From assembly GCF_001874645.1 (NCBI RefSeq), contig NZ_CP017886.1:1922001-1986000 (forward strand): 64,000 nt of DNA. The letters are read 5' to 3'. This document shows, one piece after another, positions 29,460-37,057 of the stretch (position 1 is the first letter of the stretch; every line of letters starts with the position of its first letter). The notes beneath the pieces were generated by a model. The model was not told where the DNA came from. It saw nothing but the letters and a program-made list of their open reading frames with translations, and searched no databases. Source of the stretch: Pseudomonas frederiksbergensis. Lineage in GTDB: Bacteria > Pseudomonadota > Gammaproteobacteria > Pseudomonadales > Pseudomonadaceae. The translations under genes were made by a program, and so were the position numbers.

Positions 29460-29766
29460 GCGTTCTCCTTTTTGGCGCGGGGTCGCACCAGGTATTGTTT
29501 TGATTGAATCAGTTTAGGCTTTGTTCAGAGCACTCTTTTTCAGAGCATCCTTTGTCGGTTTCACGGCAGAACCGGCAAAAATGGCCAATAGCGAAGAAAA
29601 TACGCCTGCTGAAACGTTTAATCTAGATGAGTTGGCACGTTACTCGATAATCTCCCAACCTTGAAGTCCAACGTGTCGGATGCGTTGCGACAGGGGTCGC
29701 CTGCCGTAATCGGGTAGGATTGGCCAAAATGTCGGGGCAAGCTCAAAAAAACAAGGAAATCCCGGG
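29460..29766. promoter_or_regulatory. Divergent fruB/fruR control region
   Basis: About 307 bp between divergent genes. It holds a Cra/FruR-type operator at 29610-29621. I could not locate the -35/-10 boxes with confidence. Confidence 0.6.
29610..29621. promoter_or_regulatory. Cra/FruR operator
   Basis: TGAAACGTTTAA; its reverse complement TTAAACGTTTCA is, as I recall, the operator bound by FruR (Cra) upstream of fruB in P. putida. Its position between fruB and fruR fits repression of the PTS operon, relieved by fructose 1-phosphate. Confidence 0.75.
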
Positions 29767-30762
29767 TTGAAACTCAGTGATATCGCCCAGTTGGCCGGTG
29801 TGTCTGTCACCACCGCCAGCTATGTCATCAATGGCAAGGCCGAACAGCAACGCATCAGCAACGCCACCGTCGAGCGCGTGCGCGCAGTGGTCGAGCAACA
29901 TGGCTTTACGCCTAATCCTCAAGCGGCCGGGTTGCGCAGTCGGCACACCCGCACCTTGGGCTTCATTCTGCCGGACCTGGAAAACCCCAGTTACGCGCGG
30001 ATCGCCAAGCTCCTCGAACAGGGTGCCCGGGCGCGTGGCTATCAGTTGCTGATTGCCAGCTCCGACGATGCACCGGACAGCGAGCGTCAGTTGCTCAAGC
30101 TGTTTCGCGCACGGCGCTGCGATGCGTTGATCGTCGCCAGCTGCCTGCCGGCCGGCGATGACAGCTATCGCCAGTTGCAAGCCAAGGGCTTGCCGATCAT
30201 TGCCATTGACCGAGTCATGGAGCCTGAGCATTTCTGCTCGGTGATCAGCGATGATCGCGAAGCCAGCCTGAACCTCACCCGCAGCCTGTTGCAGCCGCAG
30301 CCCAAGCAGATTGCGCTGATCGGTGCGCGGCCCGAACTGAGCATCAGCCAGGAACGTGCCGCCGGCTTCAAGCAGGCTCTGGTCGATTTCAAGGGAGAAA
30401 TCCTGATCGAACAGGGCGAGGCGTTCAGCCGCGACTGCGGTCGGCAGTTGATGGAAGAGTTACTGCAACGCCTCGGCCACTTGCCGGATGCATTGGTGAC
30501 GACTTCCTACGTGCTGCTTCAAGGCGTGTTCGATGCCTTGCATGACTTCCCGTTGAAAACCCGCCCGTTGCGCCTCGGTACTTTTGGCGACACGCAGTTG
30601 CTGGACTTCCTGCCGCTGCCCGTCAATGCCATGGCCCAGCAGCATCAACTGATCGCCGAAAAAGTCCTGCAACTGGCCCTCGCGGCGATTGAGGAAGCCC
30701 AATACCAACCCGGCGTGCAAGCCATCGCGCGGACCTTCAAGCAGCGTATTCGCCAGGACTGA
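29767..30762 (+). CDS. fruR: LacI-family fructose operon repressor FruR/Cra
   Basis: A 331-residue LacI-family regulator. The N-terminal helix-turn-helix KLSDIAQLAGVSVTTASYVI and hinge are followed by a periplasmic-binding-like effector domain (TRTLGFILPDLENPSYARIA). TTG start at 29767, chosen because AAGGAAATC lies at good spacing and the N-terminus then begins directly with the helix-turn-helix. It is expected to bind the operator at 29610-29621 and respond to fructose 1-phosphate. TatD follows 3 bp after the stop. Confidence 0.93.
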   Translation: MKLSDIAQLAGVSVTTASYVINGKAEQQRISNATVERVRAVVEQHGFTPNPQAAGLRSRHTRTLGFILPDLENPSYARIAKLLEQGARARGYQLLIASSDDAPDSERQLLKLFRARRCDALIVASCLPAGDDSYRQLQAKGLPIIAIDRVMEPEHFCSVISDDREASLNLTRSLLQPQPKQIALIGARPELSISQERAAGFKQALVDFKGEILIEQGEAFSRDCGRQLMEELLQRLGHLPDALVTTSYVLLQGVFDALHDFPLKTRPLRLGTFGDTQLLDFLPLPVNAMAQQHQLIAEKVLQLALAAIEEAQYQPGVQAIARTFKQRIRQD

Positions 30763-30765
30763 AAC

Positions 30766-31542
30766 GTGGAGCTGATCGACAGCCACACCCATCTGGACTT
30801 TCCGGATTTCGACCAGGACCGTCAGGCGCTGCTGGCTCAAAGCCGCGCCTTGGGTGTGAAGCGGATGGTGGTGCTGGGGGTATATCAGCGCAATTGGCAG
30901 CGGGTGTGGGACCTGGTGCAAAGCGATCCTGACCTGCATGCCGCGTTTGGCCTGCATCCAGCCTACCTCGATGAGCATCGTCCCGCTGACCTGACTGAGC
31001 TGGCGAACTGGTTGACGCGTCTGGCCGGCCATCGGCAGCTGTGCGCAGTGGGCGAAATTGGCCTGGATTACTTTCTTGAGGATCTGGACCGCGAACGCCA
31101 GCAAGCGTTGTTCGAAGCACAACTGCAACTGGCGGCAGACTTCCAGTTGCCCGCGCTGCTGCATGTGCGGCGTAGCCACGCGGCGGTGATTGCGACCTTG
31201 AAACGCTTCAGGCTCAAACGCGCCGGAATCATCCACGCCTTTGCCGGCAGCCAGGAAGAAGCTCGTGAATACCTCAAGCTCGGTTTCAAACTGGGATTGG
31301 GTGGCGCGGCGACCTGGCCGCAAGCCTTGCGCATGCACAAAGTGATCGCCGGTTTGCCGCTGGAATCGGTAGTGCTGGAAACCGACTCACCGGACATGGC
31401 GCCCGCCATGTACCCCGGACAACGCAACAGCCCTGCTCATCTGCCAGCAATTTGCACAGCATTGGCGCAAATCATGGCCATCAGCCCCGAGCAACTGGCC
31501 GCCGCCAGCACCGCCAATGCCTGCGAACTGTTCAACTGGTAA
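30766..31542 (+). CDS. TatD-family metal-dependent deoxyribonuclease
   Basis: A 258-residue amidohydrolase-fold nuclease. Metal-binding motifs are in order: SHTHLDFPDFD (residues 5-15), EIGLDYF, HVRRSHAAVI, IHAFAGSQEEA and LETDSPDMAP near residue 205. GTG start at 30766, 3 bp after fruR, so probably co-transcribed. It belongs to the TatD/YjjV group; its exact cellular role is uncertain and a link to fructose metabolism is not obvious. Confidence 0.92.
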   Translation: MELIDSHTHLDFPDFDQDRQALLAQSRALGVKRMVVLGVYQRNWQRVWDLVQSDPDLHAAFGLHPAYLDEHRPADLTELANWLTRLAGHRQLCAVGEIGLDYFLEDLDRERQQALFEAQLQLAADFQLPALLHVRRSHAAVIATLKRFRLKRAGIIHAFAGSQEEAREYLKLGFKLGLGGAATWPQALRMHKVIAGLPLESVVLETDSPDMAPAMYPGQRNSPAHLPAICTALAQIMAISPEQLAAASTANACELFNW

Positions 31543-31546
31543 TCAG

Positions 31547-31585
31547 TCGGTGGCGGCTTGCGGCGGCCCGTAAGCCGCCCACCGA
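31547..31585. terminator. Hairpin between convergent tatD and chemoreceptor genes
   Basis: TCGGTG-GCGGCTT pairs with AAGCCGC-CACCGA. It lies between two convergent stop codons and could serve both, although there is no T tract. Confidence 0.6.
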
Positions 31586-31588
31586 GAA

Positions 31589-33619
31589 TCAAACCCTGAA
31601 CGCGCTGATCAAGTGTTTCAACTGCACCACTTGGGCCGACAGTGCACGACTGGCATGTTCGGTCTGGTGCGCACCTTCGGCGGTGCGCTCGCCGGCCCGG
31701 TTGATCTCGACAATGTTCTGGTCGATATCGTGGGCCACCGCCGTTTGCTGCTCGACTGCCGCGGCAATTTGCTTGTTCTGATCGACGATCATGCCCACCG
31801 CGCCCAGAATGTTTTCCAGGGCTTGCTGGACCTTTTCCGACTGACCGACCGTACCGCTCGCCATCTGGTGACTGACGCCCATGGCCTTCACGGCGGCGCC
31901 AACACCACCGTGCAGTTTGGCAATCATCTGCTCGATTTCTTCGGTCGATTGCTGGGTGCGTTTGGCCAGGGTGCGGACCTCATCGGCCACCACCGCAAAG
32001 CCACGTCCCTGCTCACCCGCACGGGCGGCCTCAATGGCGGCGTTGAGCGCCAACAGGTTGGTCTGCTCGGCGATGCTCTTGATCACTTCCAGCACGCGAC
32101 TGATGGACTGGCTGTCGCTGGCCAGTTGATTGATCACCAGCACTGATGAGTCAATCTCGCTGGCCAGTTGCGCAATGCTGCCTTGTTGCGACTCGACCAG
32201 CCCGCGGCCGCTGATGGTTTCGTCGTTGACGCTGTGGGCACTGCTGACGGCTGCCGCGGCACTGCGCGCAACTTCCTGAGCGGTGGCCGACATCTGGTTC
32301 ATTGCGGTGGCGACCTGCTCGATCTGCTTACGCTGACCGGCCACCGCCTGATTGCTCTGGGCCGAGACCGTCTCCACCTGACTCGCCTGACGCTCGACCT
32401 CGTTGACGGTTTTGCCGACCAACTCGATCAATTCATGGATCTTGGCCACGGTGCCGTTGAAGACATTGCCCAACTCACCCAACTCATCACGACTGTGGGC
32501 GGTAAACGTGATGGTCATGTCACCAGCCGCCACTTTGTCCATGACCCCGCCCAGACGCTTGAGGGTGGTGCGGGTGGAGGCGTAGAAACCGCCGTAGAGA
32601 TAGAAAATCAGCACAAAAACCACCGCCAGCGCCACCGCTTGCAGCACCATGTGCGTACGGTTCTGCTCCAGGCGTTGCTGCAATTGAACGCCGAGAAACT
32701 TCAACGTCGCATCGTTCAGTTGATAGGTCTTGTCCATAAGCCCGGTGACCTGCTCGTAAAAACCCTGCCAAGGTTTATCGAGGGTATCGGCCATCACCAC
32801 TTGCTCTTCAAACAACTCGCTGGCTTGTTTGAGCGTGGCTTTACTGGCATTGGCCAAGGGCTCCAGCACCTCACGCGCAGCTTTGCCGGTAGCCAGTGCG
32901 TCCTGCAACTTCAAGGCATATTCGGCCTGAAGCTTCTCGATCTGCGCCAGCAGTTCATCGAACCGGGTGCTGGAAGCGGAATTCAGAAACCCCTGCCCCA
33001 GCGAGTACGCCCCCATCGCCCGGCCTTCGCCGAGGGTTTGCGTCACACGCGGGGTAACGTTGGTGATCAGCTCACTCAATTGGCGCATGTCACTCTGGTT
33101 GTCACGACTCAGGCCGGCCTGGCTGGCGATGATCTGACTGAAAATCTGCGCATTGCCAAGCAGCTTGCCGATCAGTGCACTTTTGCTTTGCACAGACGTC
33201 TCCGCTTGTTGAGCCTTGAACGCCGCAATCATTTCATCGCGCTTGCTATCAAAAACACTGACCTGCTCAGGATCGATGGCCATCGCGGTCAGGCTTTGCA
33301 GGCGTACAAGTACGCTCTGCTCAAAGGCGCTGATTTTCGACTCGGTATCTCCTGCCTTGCCAGACTGACCGAGGGTCGTGTTGATCTGCACCAGGTTATT
33401 CAGGGACTCCAGATCCCGCCGCAGCGTCAGCCCACTGCCCAACAGGTCGAGGCTTTGCAATTCGACCTGGGTGCCCTGGAACTCGCGATACGAATCACGA
33501 ACCAGATAGAAATTGGTCACCAGCATGGGAAATAAAAACAGCACGCTGATCAGGCTGAACTTCATGCCGAAGCTCAAGCGATTCATCAGCGCAACGGCGG
33601 GATAGAGCAAACTCTTCAC
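31589..33619 (-). CDS. Methyl-accepting chemotaxis protein
   Basis: A 676-residue chemoreceptor. Transmembrane helix 1 spans about residues 20-41, followed by a large (about 285-residue) helical periplasmic sensor, transmembrane helix 2 at about 325-347, then a HAMP domain and the cytoplasmic signalling region. The conserved hairpin tip EQTNLLALNAAIEAARAGEQ is intact, as is GRGFAVVADEVRTLAKR. GTG start at 33619 behind AAAGGGGGA. Its position next to ampE matches P. aeruginosa PA4520. The ligand is not visible. Confidence 0.94.
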   Translation of the reverse strand: MKSLLYPAVALMNRLSFGMKFSLISVLFLFPMLVTNFYLVRDSYREFQGTQVELQSLDLLGSGLTLRRDLESLNNLVQINTTLGQSGKAGDTESKISAFEQSVLVRLQSLTAMAIDPEQVSVFDSKRDEMIAAFKAQQAETSVQSKSALIGKLLGNAQIFSQIIASQAGLSRDNQSDMRQLSELITNVTPRVTQTLGEGRAMGAYSLGQGFLNSASSTRFDELLAQIEKLQAEYALKLQDALATGKAAREVLEPLANASKATLKQASELFEEQVVMADTLDKPWQGFYEQVTGLMDKTYQLNDATLKFLGVQLQQRLEQNRTHMVLQAVALAVVFVLIFYLYGGFYASTRTTLKRLGGVMDKVAAGDMTITFTAHSRDELGELGNVFNGTVAKIHELIELVGKTVNEVERQASQVETVSAQSNQAVAGQRKQIEQVATAMNQMSATAQEVARSAAAAVSSAHSVNDETISGRGLVESQQGSIAQLASEIDSSVLVINQLASDSQSISRVLEVIKSIAEQTNLLALNAAIEAARAGEQGRGFAVVADEVRTLAKRTQQSTEEIEQMIAKLHGGVGAAVKAMGVSHQMASGTVGQSEKVQQALENILGAVGMIVDQNKQIAAAVEQQTAVAHDIDQNIVEINRAGERTAEGAHQTEHASRALSAQVVQLKHLISAFRV

Positions 33620-33737
33620 AGACGTCCCCCTTTCATTTCTTGTTTTTATGGGCAGGCACGCAGATGCAGCAGATAGCCACTATGGCGCGCTGCTTCTGTA
33701 TAGCCTAAATCGAAGGGAGATTTTGTAACTTAAGGTT

Positions 33738-33840
33738 AACGCCGAAAAGATCGCAGCCTGCGGCAGCTCCTACAAGGATCGAGTGAATCTGTAGGAGCTG
33801 CCGCAGGTTCGGGCCGCGTTCGGACGATCTTTTCGGCGTT
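33738..33840. repeat. Mosaic REP pair with extended outer inverted repeat
   Basis: The outer arms AACGCCGAAAAGATCG (33739-33754) and CGATCTTTTCGGCGTT (33825-33840) are perfect reverse complements. The left copy continues as the standard REP. The right copy (GTAGGAGCTGCCGCAGG, from 33791) is interrupted by about 17 bp (TTCGGGCCGCGTTCGGA) before its GATC half. Confidence 0.8.
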
Positions 33841-33849
33841 ATGCAGAAA

Positions 33850-34686
33850 TCAGTGCAACACGGTCCAAACGGCAAACCCTGCATACCAGACCACCGCCGC
33901 TCGCAGCAGCAGTTCCCAGATCTGATCCAGGCTGTGAACCCCTTCTGGCCCCGCCACTGGCGCCGGAATCTCACCCGCTACCACGCCGACGTTCTCGATC
34001 AGCTGCGCGGCGCTGATATTCCAGTTCAACAATTCATGGAGCATCACCCGGCTGACCGCGACGAAGTTACCGACCAGAGCAAAACTCACTGCCAACAAGC
34101 GCACCGGCAGCCAATCAAAGGCATGTCGCAACTGTACGGCGCGCTCGACCACTGCCGGGTTCTTACCGTGTTCGGCCGCCAGGGCCAGCAAGCGATAACT
34201 CAGGGCCGCCACCGGGCCGAGCAGGAAGTACCAGAAAATCACCGCAAAAAAACTCTGGTAAGCCTGCCACAGCAAATGGGCTTGAACCCTCTGCAGCAAC
34301 TGCTCGCCGCTGTCGGCGCAAATATCCAGATCACGTTCGGCGACATGCGCCGCGGCTTGCAGGTCCTCTCGGCGCCAGGCATCACGAAACGGCCCCAAAC
34401 CGCCGAGCAAATCACCACGGCCCAGGCAATAAATCACCACCAGCAAATGCACCGGCAAGGCCAGCAAGCCATAGGCCACCGGCTCTAGCACCAGCAACAA
34501 CAAACCGAGCAGCGCCACAGGGAACAGCACCAGCATTGCCAATACCAGCCAAGGCCGATTCGCAAGCTTTGGGCTGGCCTCATGTTTGGCCAGCTCTCGC
34601 AACCATCCACTGTCGCGCTGAACTTGATGGCGCAAGGCCGAGAACTTCTCGATCCAGACAGCCAGCAGTAACACCAGAAAACTCAT
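33850..34686 (-). CDS. ampE: Membrane protein AmpE, signalling partner of AmpD
   Basis: A 278-residue inner-membrane protein of the AmpE/CobD-like family, genetically tied to beta-lactamase induction. It begins MSFLVLLLAVWIEKFSALRH, with further membrane spans near residues 40-85 (VLAMLVLFPVALLGLLLLVL), 140-165 and 185-210, and one at the C-terminus. The start overlaps the ampD stop by 4 bp, so the pair is translationally coupled. AmpE itself is intact although ampD is frameshifted. Confidence 0.92.
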   Translation of the reverse strand: MSFLVLLLAVWIEKFSALRHQVQRDSGWLRELAKHEASPKLANRPWLVLAMLVLFPVALLGLLLLVLEPVAYGLLALPVHLLVVIYCLGRGDLLGGLGPFRDAWRREDLQAAAHVAERDLDICADSGEQLLQRVQAHLLWQAYQSFFAVIFWYFLLGPVAALSYRLLALAAEHGKNPAVVERAVQLRHAFDWLPVRLLAVSFALVGNFVAVSRVMLHELLNWNISAAQLIENVGVVAGEIPAPVAGPEGVHSLDQIWELLLRAAVVWYAGFAVWTVLH

Positions 34687-35242
34687 TGTGCTTCCCCTTT
34701 TTCCAGAGCGGCGCGATAGCGCGCCCAGTCGAACGCCGGTCCCGGATCCGTCTTGCGCCCAGGTGCGATATCGCTATGCCCCTGGATACGTGAATGGGTG
34801 ATGGCTGTAAACGTAGACTGCAATTGGCGGGTCAGAGCAATCAGCGCGTGATACTGAGCATCGGTGAACGGCAGATCATCGGTGCCTTCAAGCTCGATGC
34901 CGAGGGAAAAATCGTTACATCCTTCGCGCCCCTTGAACCAGGAAACACCTGCGTGCCACGCCCGTTCAAGACATGAAACAAATTGCGTGATCGTGCCGTC
35001 ACGCTCGATCAAAAAATGCGCAGACACGCGCAAGTCGGCAATCCCTTCAAAGTAGGGGTGCTCGGTGACATCCAGACGGTTCTGAAAAATTCCTGCACCT
35101 TGCCCGTCGCGAACTGCGCCGGTGGCAGGCTGATGTTGTGGATCACCAGCAAGGAGATTTCGCCCGTGGGGCGCGCATTGAAGTTGGGTGACGGGCAATG
35201 GCGCACGCCTTCAAACCAACCGCTCGCGGGGTCCAACTGCAT
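34683..35242 (-). pseudogene. ampD: ampD with a frameshift: 1,6-anhydro-N-acetylmuramyl-L-alanine amidase
   Basis: AmpD cleaves the peptide from cytosolic 1,6-anhydro-muropeptides, which keeps the AmpR/AmpC beta-lactamase system off. The gene starts at 35242 (MQLDPASGWFEG, AAGGAG upstream) and has its first zinc ligand His35 in VIHNISLPP. After residue 53 (KVQEFF) the frame is lost at a run of five A on the + strand (35085-35089). Adding one base restores the normal continuation QNRLDVTEHPYFEG and joins the second frame, which carries HAGVSWFKG and the GHSDIAPGRKTDPG metal/catalytic motif. Restored length would be 186 residues, normal for AmpD. As read, translation ends after 77 residues. Either a true loss of function or a homopolymer sequencing error. 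Confidence 0.9.
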
Positions 35243-35461
35243 ACAGGCTCCTTCAATGACGACTCTGACGGGCTCCAGTATGCCGTGATCATCCCCCAGG
35301 TTGCGATCACTTGCCGCAAACCTGAAGCAGAATCATCGGCAGACGGGCGAGCGGCATCGCCCCATGAAGTAGCGCTCGCTCAAAGACCCGCGTGCAGGAG
35401 GAATAATGCTGGCGAGCCGACCAAATACAGGTTTTAGAACCCGCTGAAAGTAGCGGGCGCC

Positions 35462-35491
35462 TTGGGTTAGCTTGCGGCATGGCCCTATAAT
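35462..35491 (+). promoter_or_regulatory. Candidate sigma-70 promoter of nadC
   Basis: TTGGGT (35462-35467), an 18-nt spacer and a perfect TATAAT (35486-35491), 27 bp before the nadC start. Confidence 0.6.
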
Positions 35492-35518
35492 CGGACCACT
35501 TTGTTTGTGGAGCCCGTT

Positions 35519-36367
35519 ATGCCGAATCTACGCCTCGCCGATTTGACCGCCGAAATCGAAGCCAACGTGCGCCGTGCGTTGCTTGAAGACATCGGCAGCG
35601 GCGACATCACCGCACAACTGATCCCGGCCGAACGCCTGGCCAAAGCCACCATCATTACCCGTGATGCGGCCGTCATCAGCGGCACCGCCTGGGTCGACGC
35701 CGTATTTCGGCAACTGGACCCACGCGTTGCAGTGCACTGGCAAGTGCGCGACGGTGAACGCGTGAGCCCCAATCAGGTGCTGTTTCACCTCGAAGGTCCG
35801 GCCCGTTCGCTGCTGACCGGCGAACGTAGTGCGCTGAACTTCCTGCAACTGCTTTCCGGGGTCGCCACTCGCGCGCAGTACCTGGCCGACTTCGTTGCCG
35901 ATACTCAGGTGAAATTGCTGGATACCCGCAAAACCCTGCCCGGACTACGATTGGCGCAAAAGTACGCGGTGACCTGCGGCAGCTGCCACAACCACCGTAT
36001 CGGCCTGTACGACGCCTTTCTGATCAAGGAAAACCATATCGCTGCCTGCGGTGGTATCGCCCAAGCCATCGCCGCCGCGCACAAGATCGCGCCGGGCAAA
36101 CCGGTGGAGATTGAAGTGGAGAGCCTGGAAGAGCTCAAGGAAGCTCTGGCGGCCGGCGCCGACATCATCATGCTCGATGAACTGAGCCTGGACGACATGC
36201 GCGAAGCCGTACGGCTGAATGCCGGCAAGGCGAAACTCGAGGCCAGCGGTGGCGTTAACGAAAGCACCTTGCGGCCAATCGCCGAGACGGGCGTGGATTA
36301 CATCTCGATTGGCGCGATGACCAAGGATGTGAAGGCCGTGGACCTGTCGATGCGCTTGAGTCTCTGA
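35519..36367 (+). CDS. nadC: Nicotinate-nucleotide pyrophosphorylase (carboxylating), quinolinate phosphoribosyltransferase
   Basis: A 282-residue enzyme converting quinolinate and PRPP to nicotinate mononucleotide in de novo NAD synthesis. Motifs: EDIGSGDIT near the N-terminus, [11 protein letters not shown] (active-site Arg/Lys), [20 protein letters not shown], and [11 protein letters not shown] near the C-terminus. The ATG at 35519 ([10 protein letters not shown]) follows GTGGAG. An ATG at 35501 in the same frame overlaps the likely transcription start and is rejected. Length is normal. Confidence 0.96.
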   Translation: MPNLRLADLTAEIEANVRRALLEDIGSGDITAQLIPAERLAKATIITRDAAVISGTAWVDAVFRQLDPRVAVHWQVRDGERVSPNQVLFHLEGPARSLLTGERSALNFLQLLSGVATRAQYLADFVADTQVKLLDTRKTLPGLRLAQKYAVTCGSCHNHRIGLYDAFLIKENHIAACGGIAQAIAAAHKIAPGKPVEIEVESLEELKEALAAGADIIMLDELSLDDMREAVRLNAGKAKLEASGGVNESTLRPIAETGVDYISIGAMTKDVKAVDLSMRLSL

Positions 36368-36374
36368 CAAAAAG

Positions 36375-36400
36375 AAACGCCAGCCTCATGAGGCTGGCGT
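36375..36400. terminator. Bidirectional hairpin between nadC and the convergent small gene
   Basis: AACGCCAGCCTC-ATGAGGCTGGCGTT is a near-continuous palindrome between the two stop codons. Confidence 0.75.
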
Positions 36401-36405
36401 TGCTC

Positions 36406-36711
36406 TCAAACCACCAGATTGTTCATCTCGCAGTATTCTTCCCATTCGACGCCCAGCACTTCGGCTGCTTCCTTGTGCAACGCAAGGCGCGTGGCTTCGT
36501 ATTCTTCCGGCGTTGAGGTGTACTTGAGCGTCAGCTCCCAGGGCTGCAAGCCCTGCGCTTCTGCCTCGTCCTCGAACGCCCACTGAATCTGATCTTTCTG
36601 ATCGTCAGCACTCAGGTCCTTGATTTCTTCGGCCAGCTGAGGCGAATCGAGCAAATACTTCTTGAGAGCTTCTTCGTGTCGAGCTTCTTGTGTCAGTTCT
36701 TTAACGGTCAT
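36406..36711 (-). CDS. DUF6388-like small cytoplasmic protein
   Basis: A 101-residue, acidic, probably all-helical protein with no signal peptide or membrane span. It starts MTVKELTQEARHEEALKKYL and ends WEEYCEMNNLVV. I recall similar proteins in many Pseudomonas as a domain-of-unknown-function family (DUF6388). GAGAACGAAATG gives a plausible ribosome-binding site. It is convergent with nadC and upstream of the tRNA-Thr terminator side. Function unknown. Confidence 0.8.
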   Translation of the reverse strand: MTVKELTQEARHEEALKKYLLDSPQLAEEIKDLSADDQKDQIQWAFEDEAEAQGLQPWELTLKYTSTPEEYEATRLALHKEAAEVLGVEWEEYCEMNNLVV

Positions 36712-36844
36712 TTCGTTCTCTCTGATCTGGGAATGGAAGATGGATCTGGATCATCAAGGATCTCTCTGACGCAGAAAAACCGCATGCAATCTGGTTTATC
36801 TGGCCTTCAGAACCATTCGGGATCATCTGAAAACAGGTGGTGCC

Positions 36845-36920
36845 TGGTGCCCGAGACAGGAATCGAACCTGCGACCTTCGCGTTACGAGTGCGCTGCTCT
36901 ACCGACTGAGCTACACGGGC
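36845..36920 (-). tRNA. tRNA-Thr(CGT)
   Basis: A 76-nt tRNA read on the - strand: acceptor GCCCGTG / CGGGC-A-CCA with encoded CCA, D-arm AGCTCAGTCGGTAGAGC, anticodon loop CTCGTAA (anticodon CGT, reading ACG) and T-arm GGTTCGATTCC. A promoter is visible upstream. Confidence 0.96.
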
Positions 36921-36929
36921 GGTAGGCTA

Positions 36930-36958
36930 AACCTAGCACTGACTTTGGGGGCAGGCAA
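36930..36958 (-). promoter_or_regulatory. Promoter of tRNA-Thr
   Basis: On the - strand TTGCCT (36953-36958), a 17-nt spacer and TAGGTT (36930-36935), about 10 nt before the tRNA 5' end. Confidence 0.65.
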
Positions 36959-36988
36959 CTTCGTGAAGCGTCTCATTGTTTCGCAGAC

Positions 36989-37025
36989 AAAAAAATGCCC
37001 CGCAGCTTTCACTGCGGGGCATTTC
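36989..37025 (-). terminator. Rho-independent terminator of pnp
   Basis: AAATGCCCCGCAG-ctttca-CTGCGGGGCATTT with A/T runs, about 35 bp after the pnp stop on the - strand. It ends the rimP-to-pnp gene string. Confidence 0.88.
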
Positions 37026-37057
37026 TACAACGTTGAAGCGGTCAGACGAAGGGCGAA

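Noticed and set aside
35198..35437. Small + strand open frame in the ampD-nadC gap
   Set aside because: It overlaps the 5' end of ampD and lacks a ribosome-binding site or any recognisable feature.
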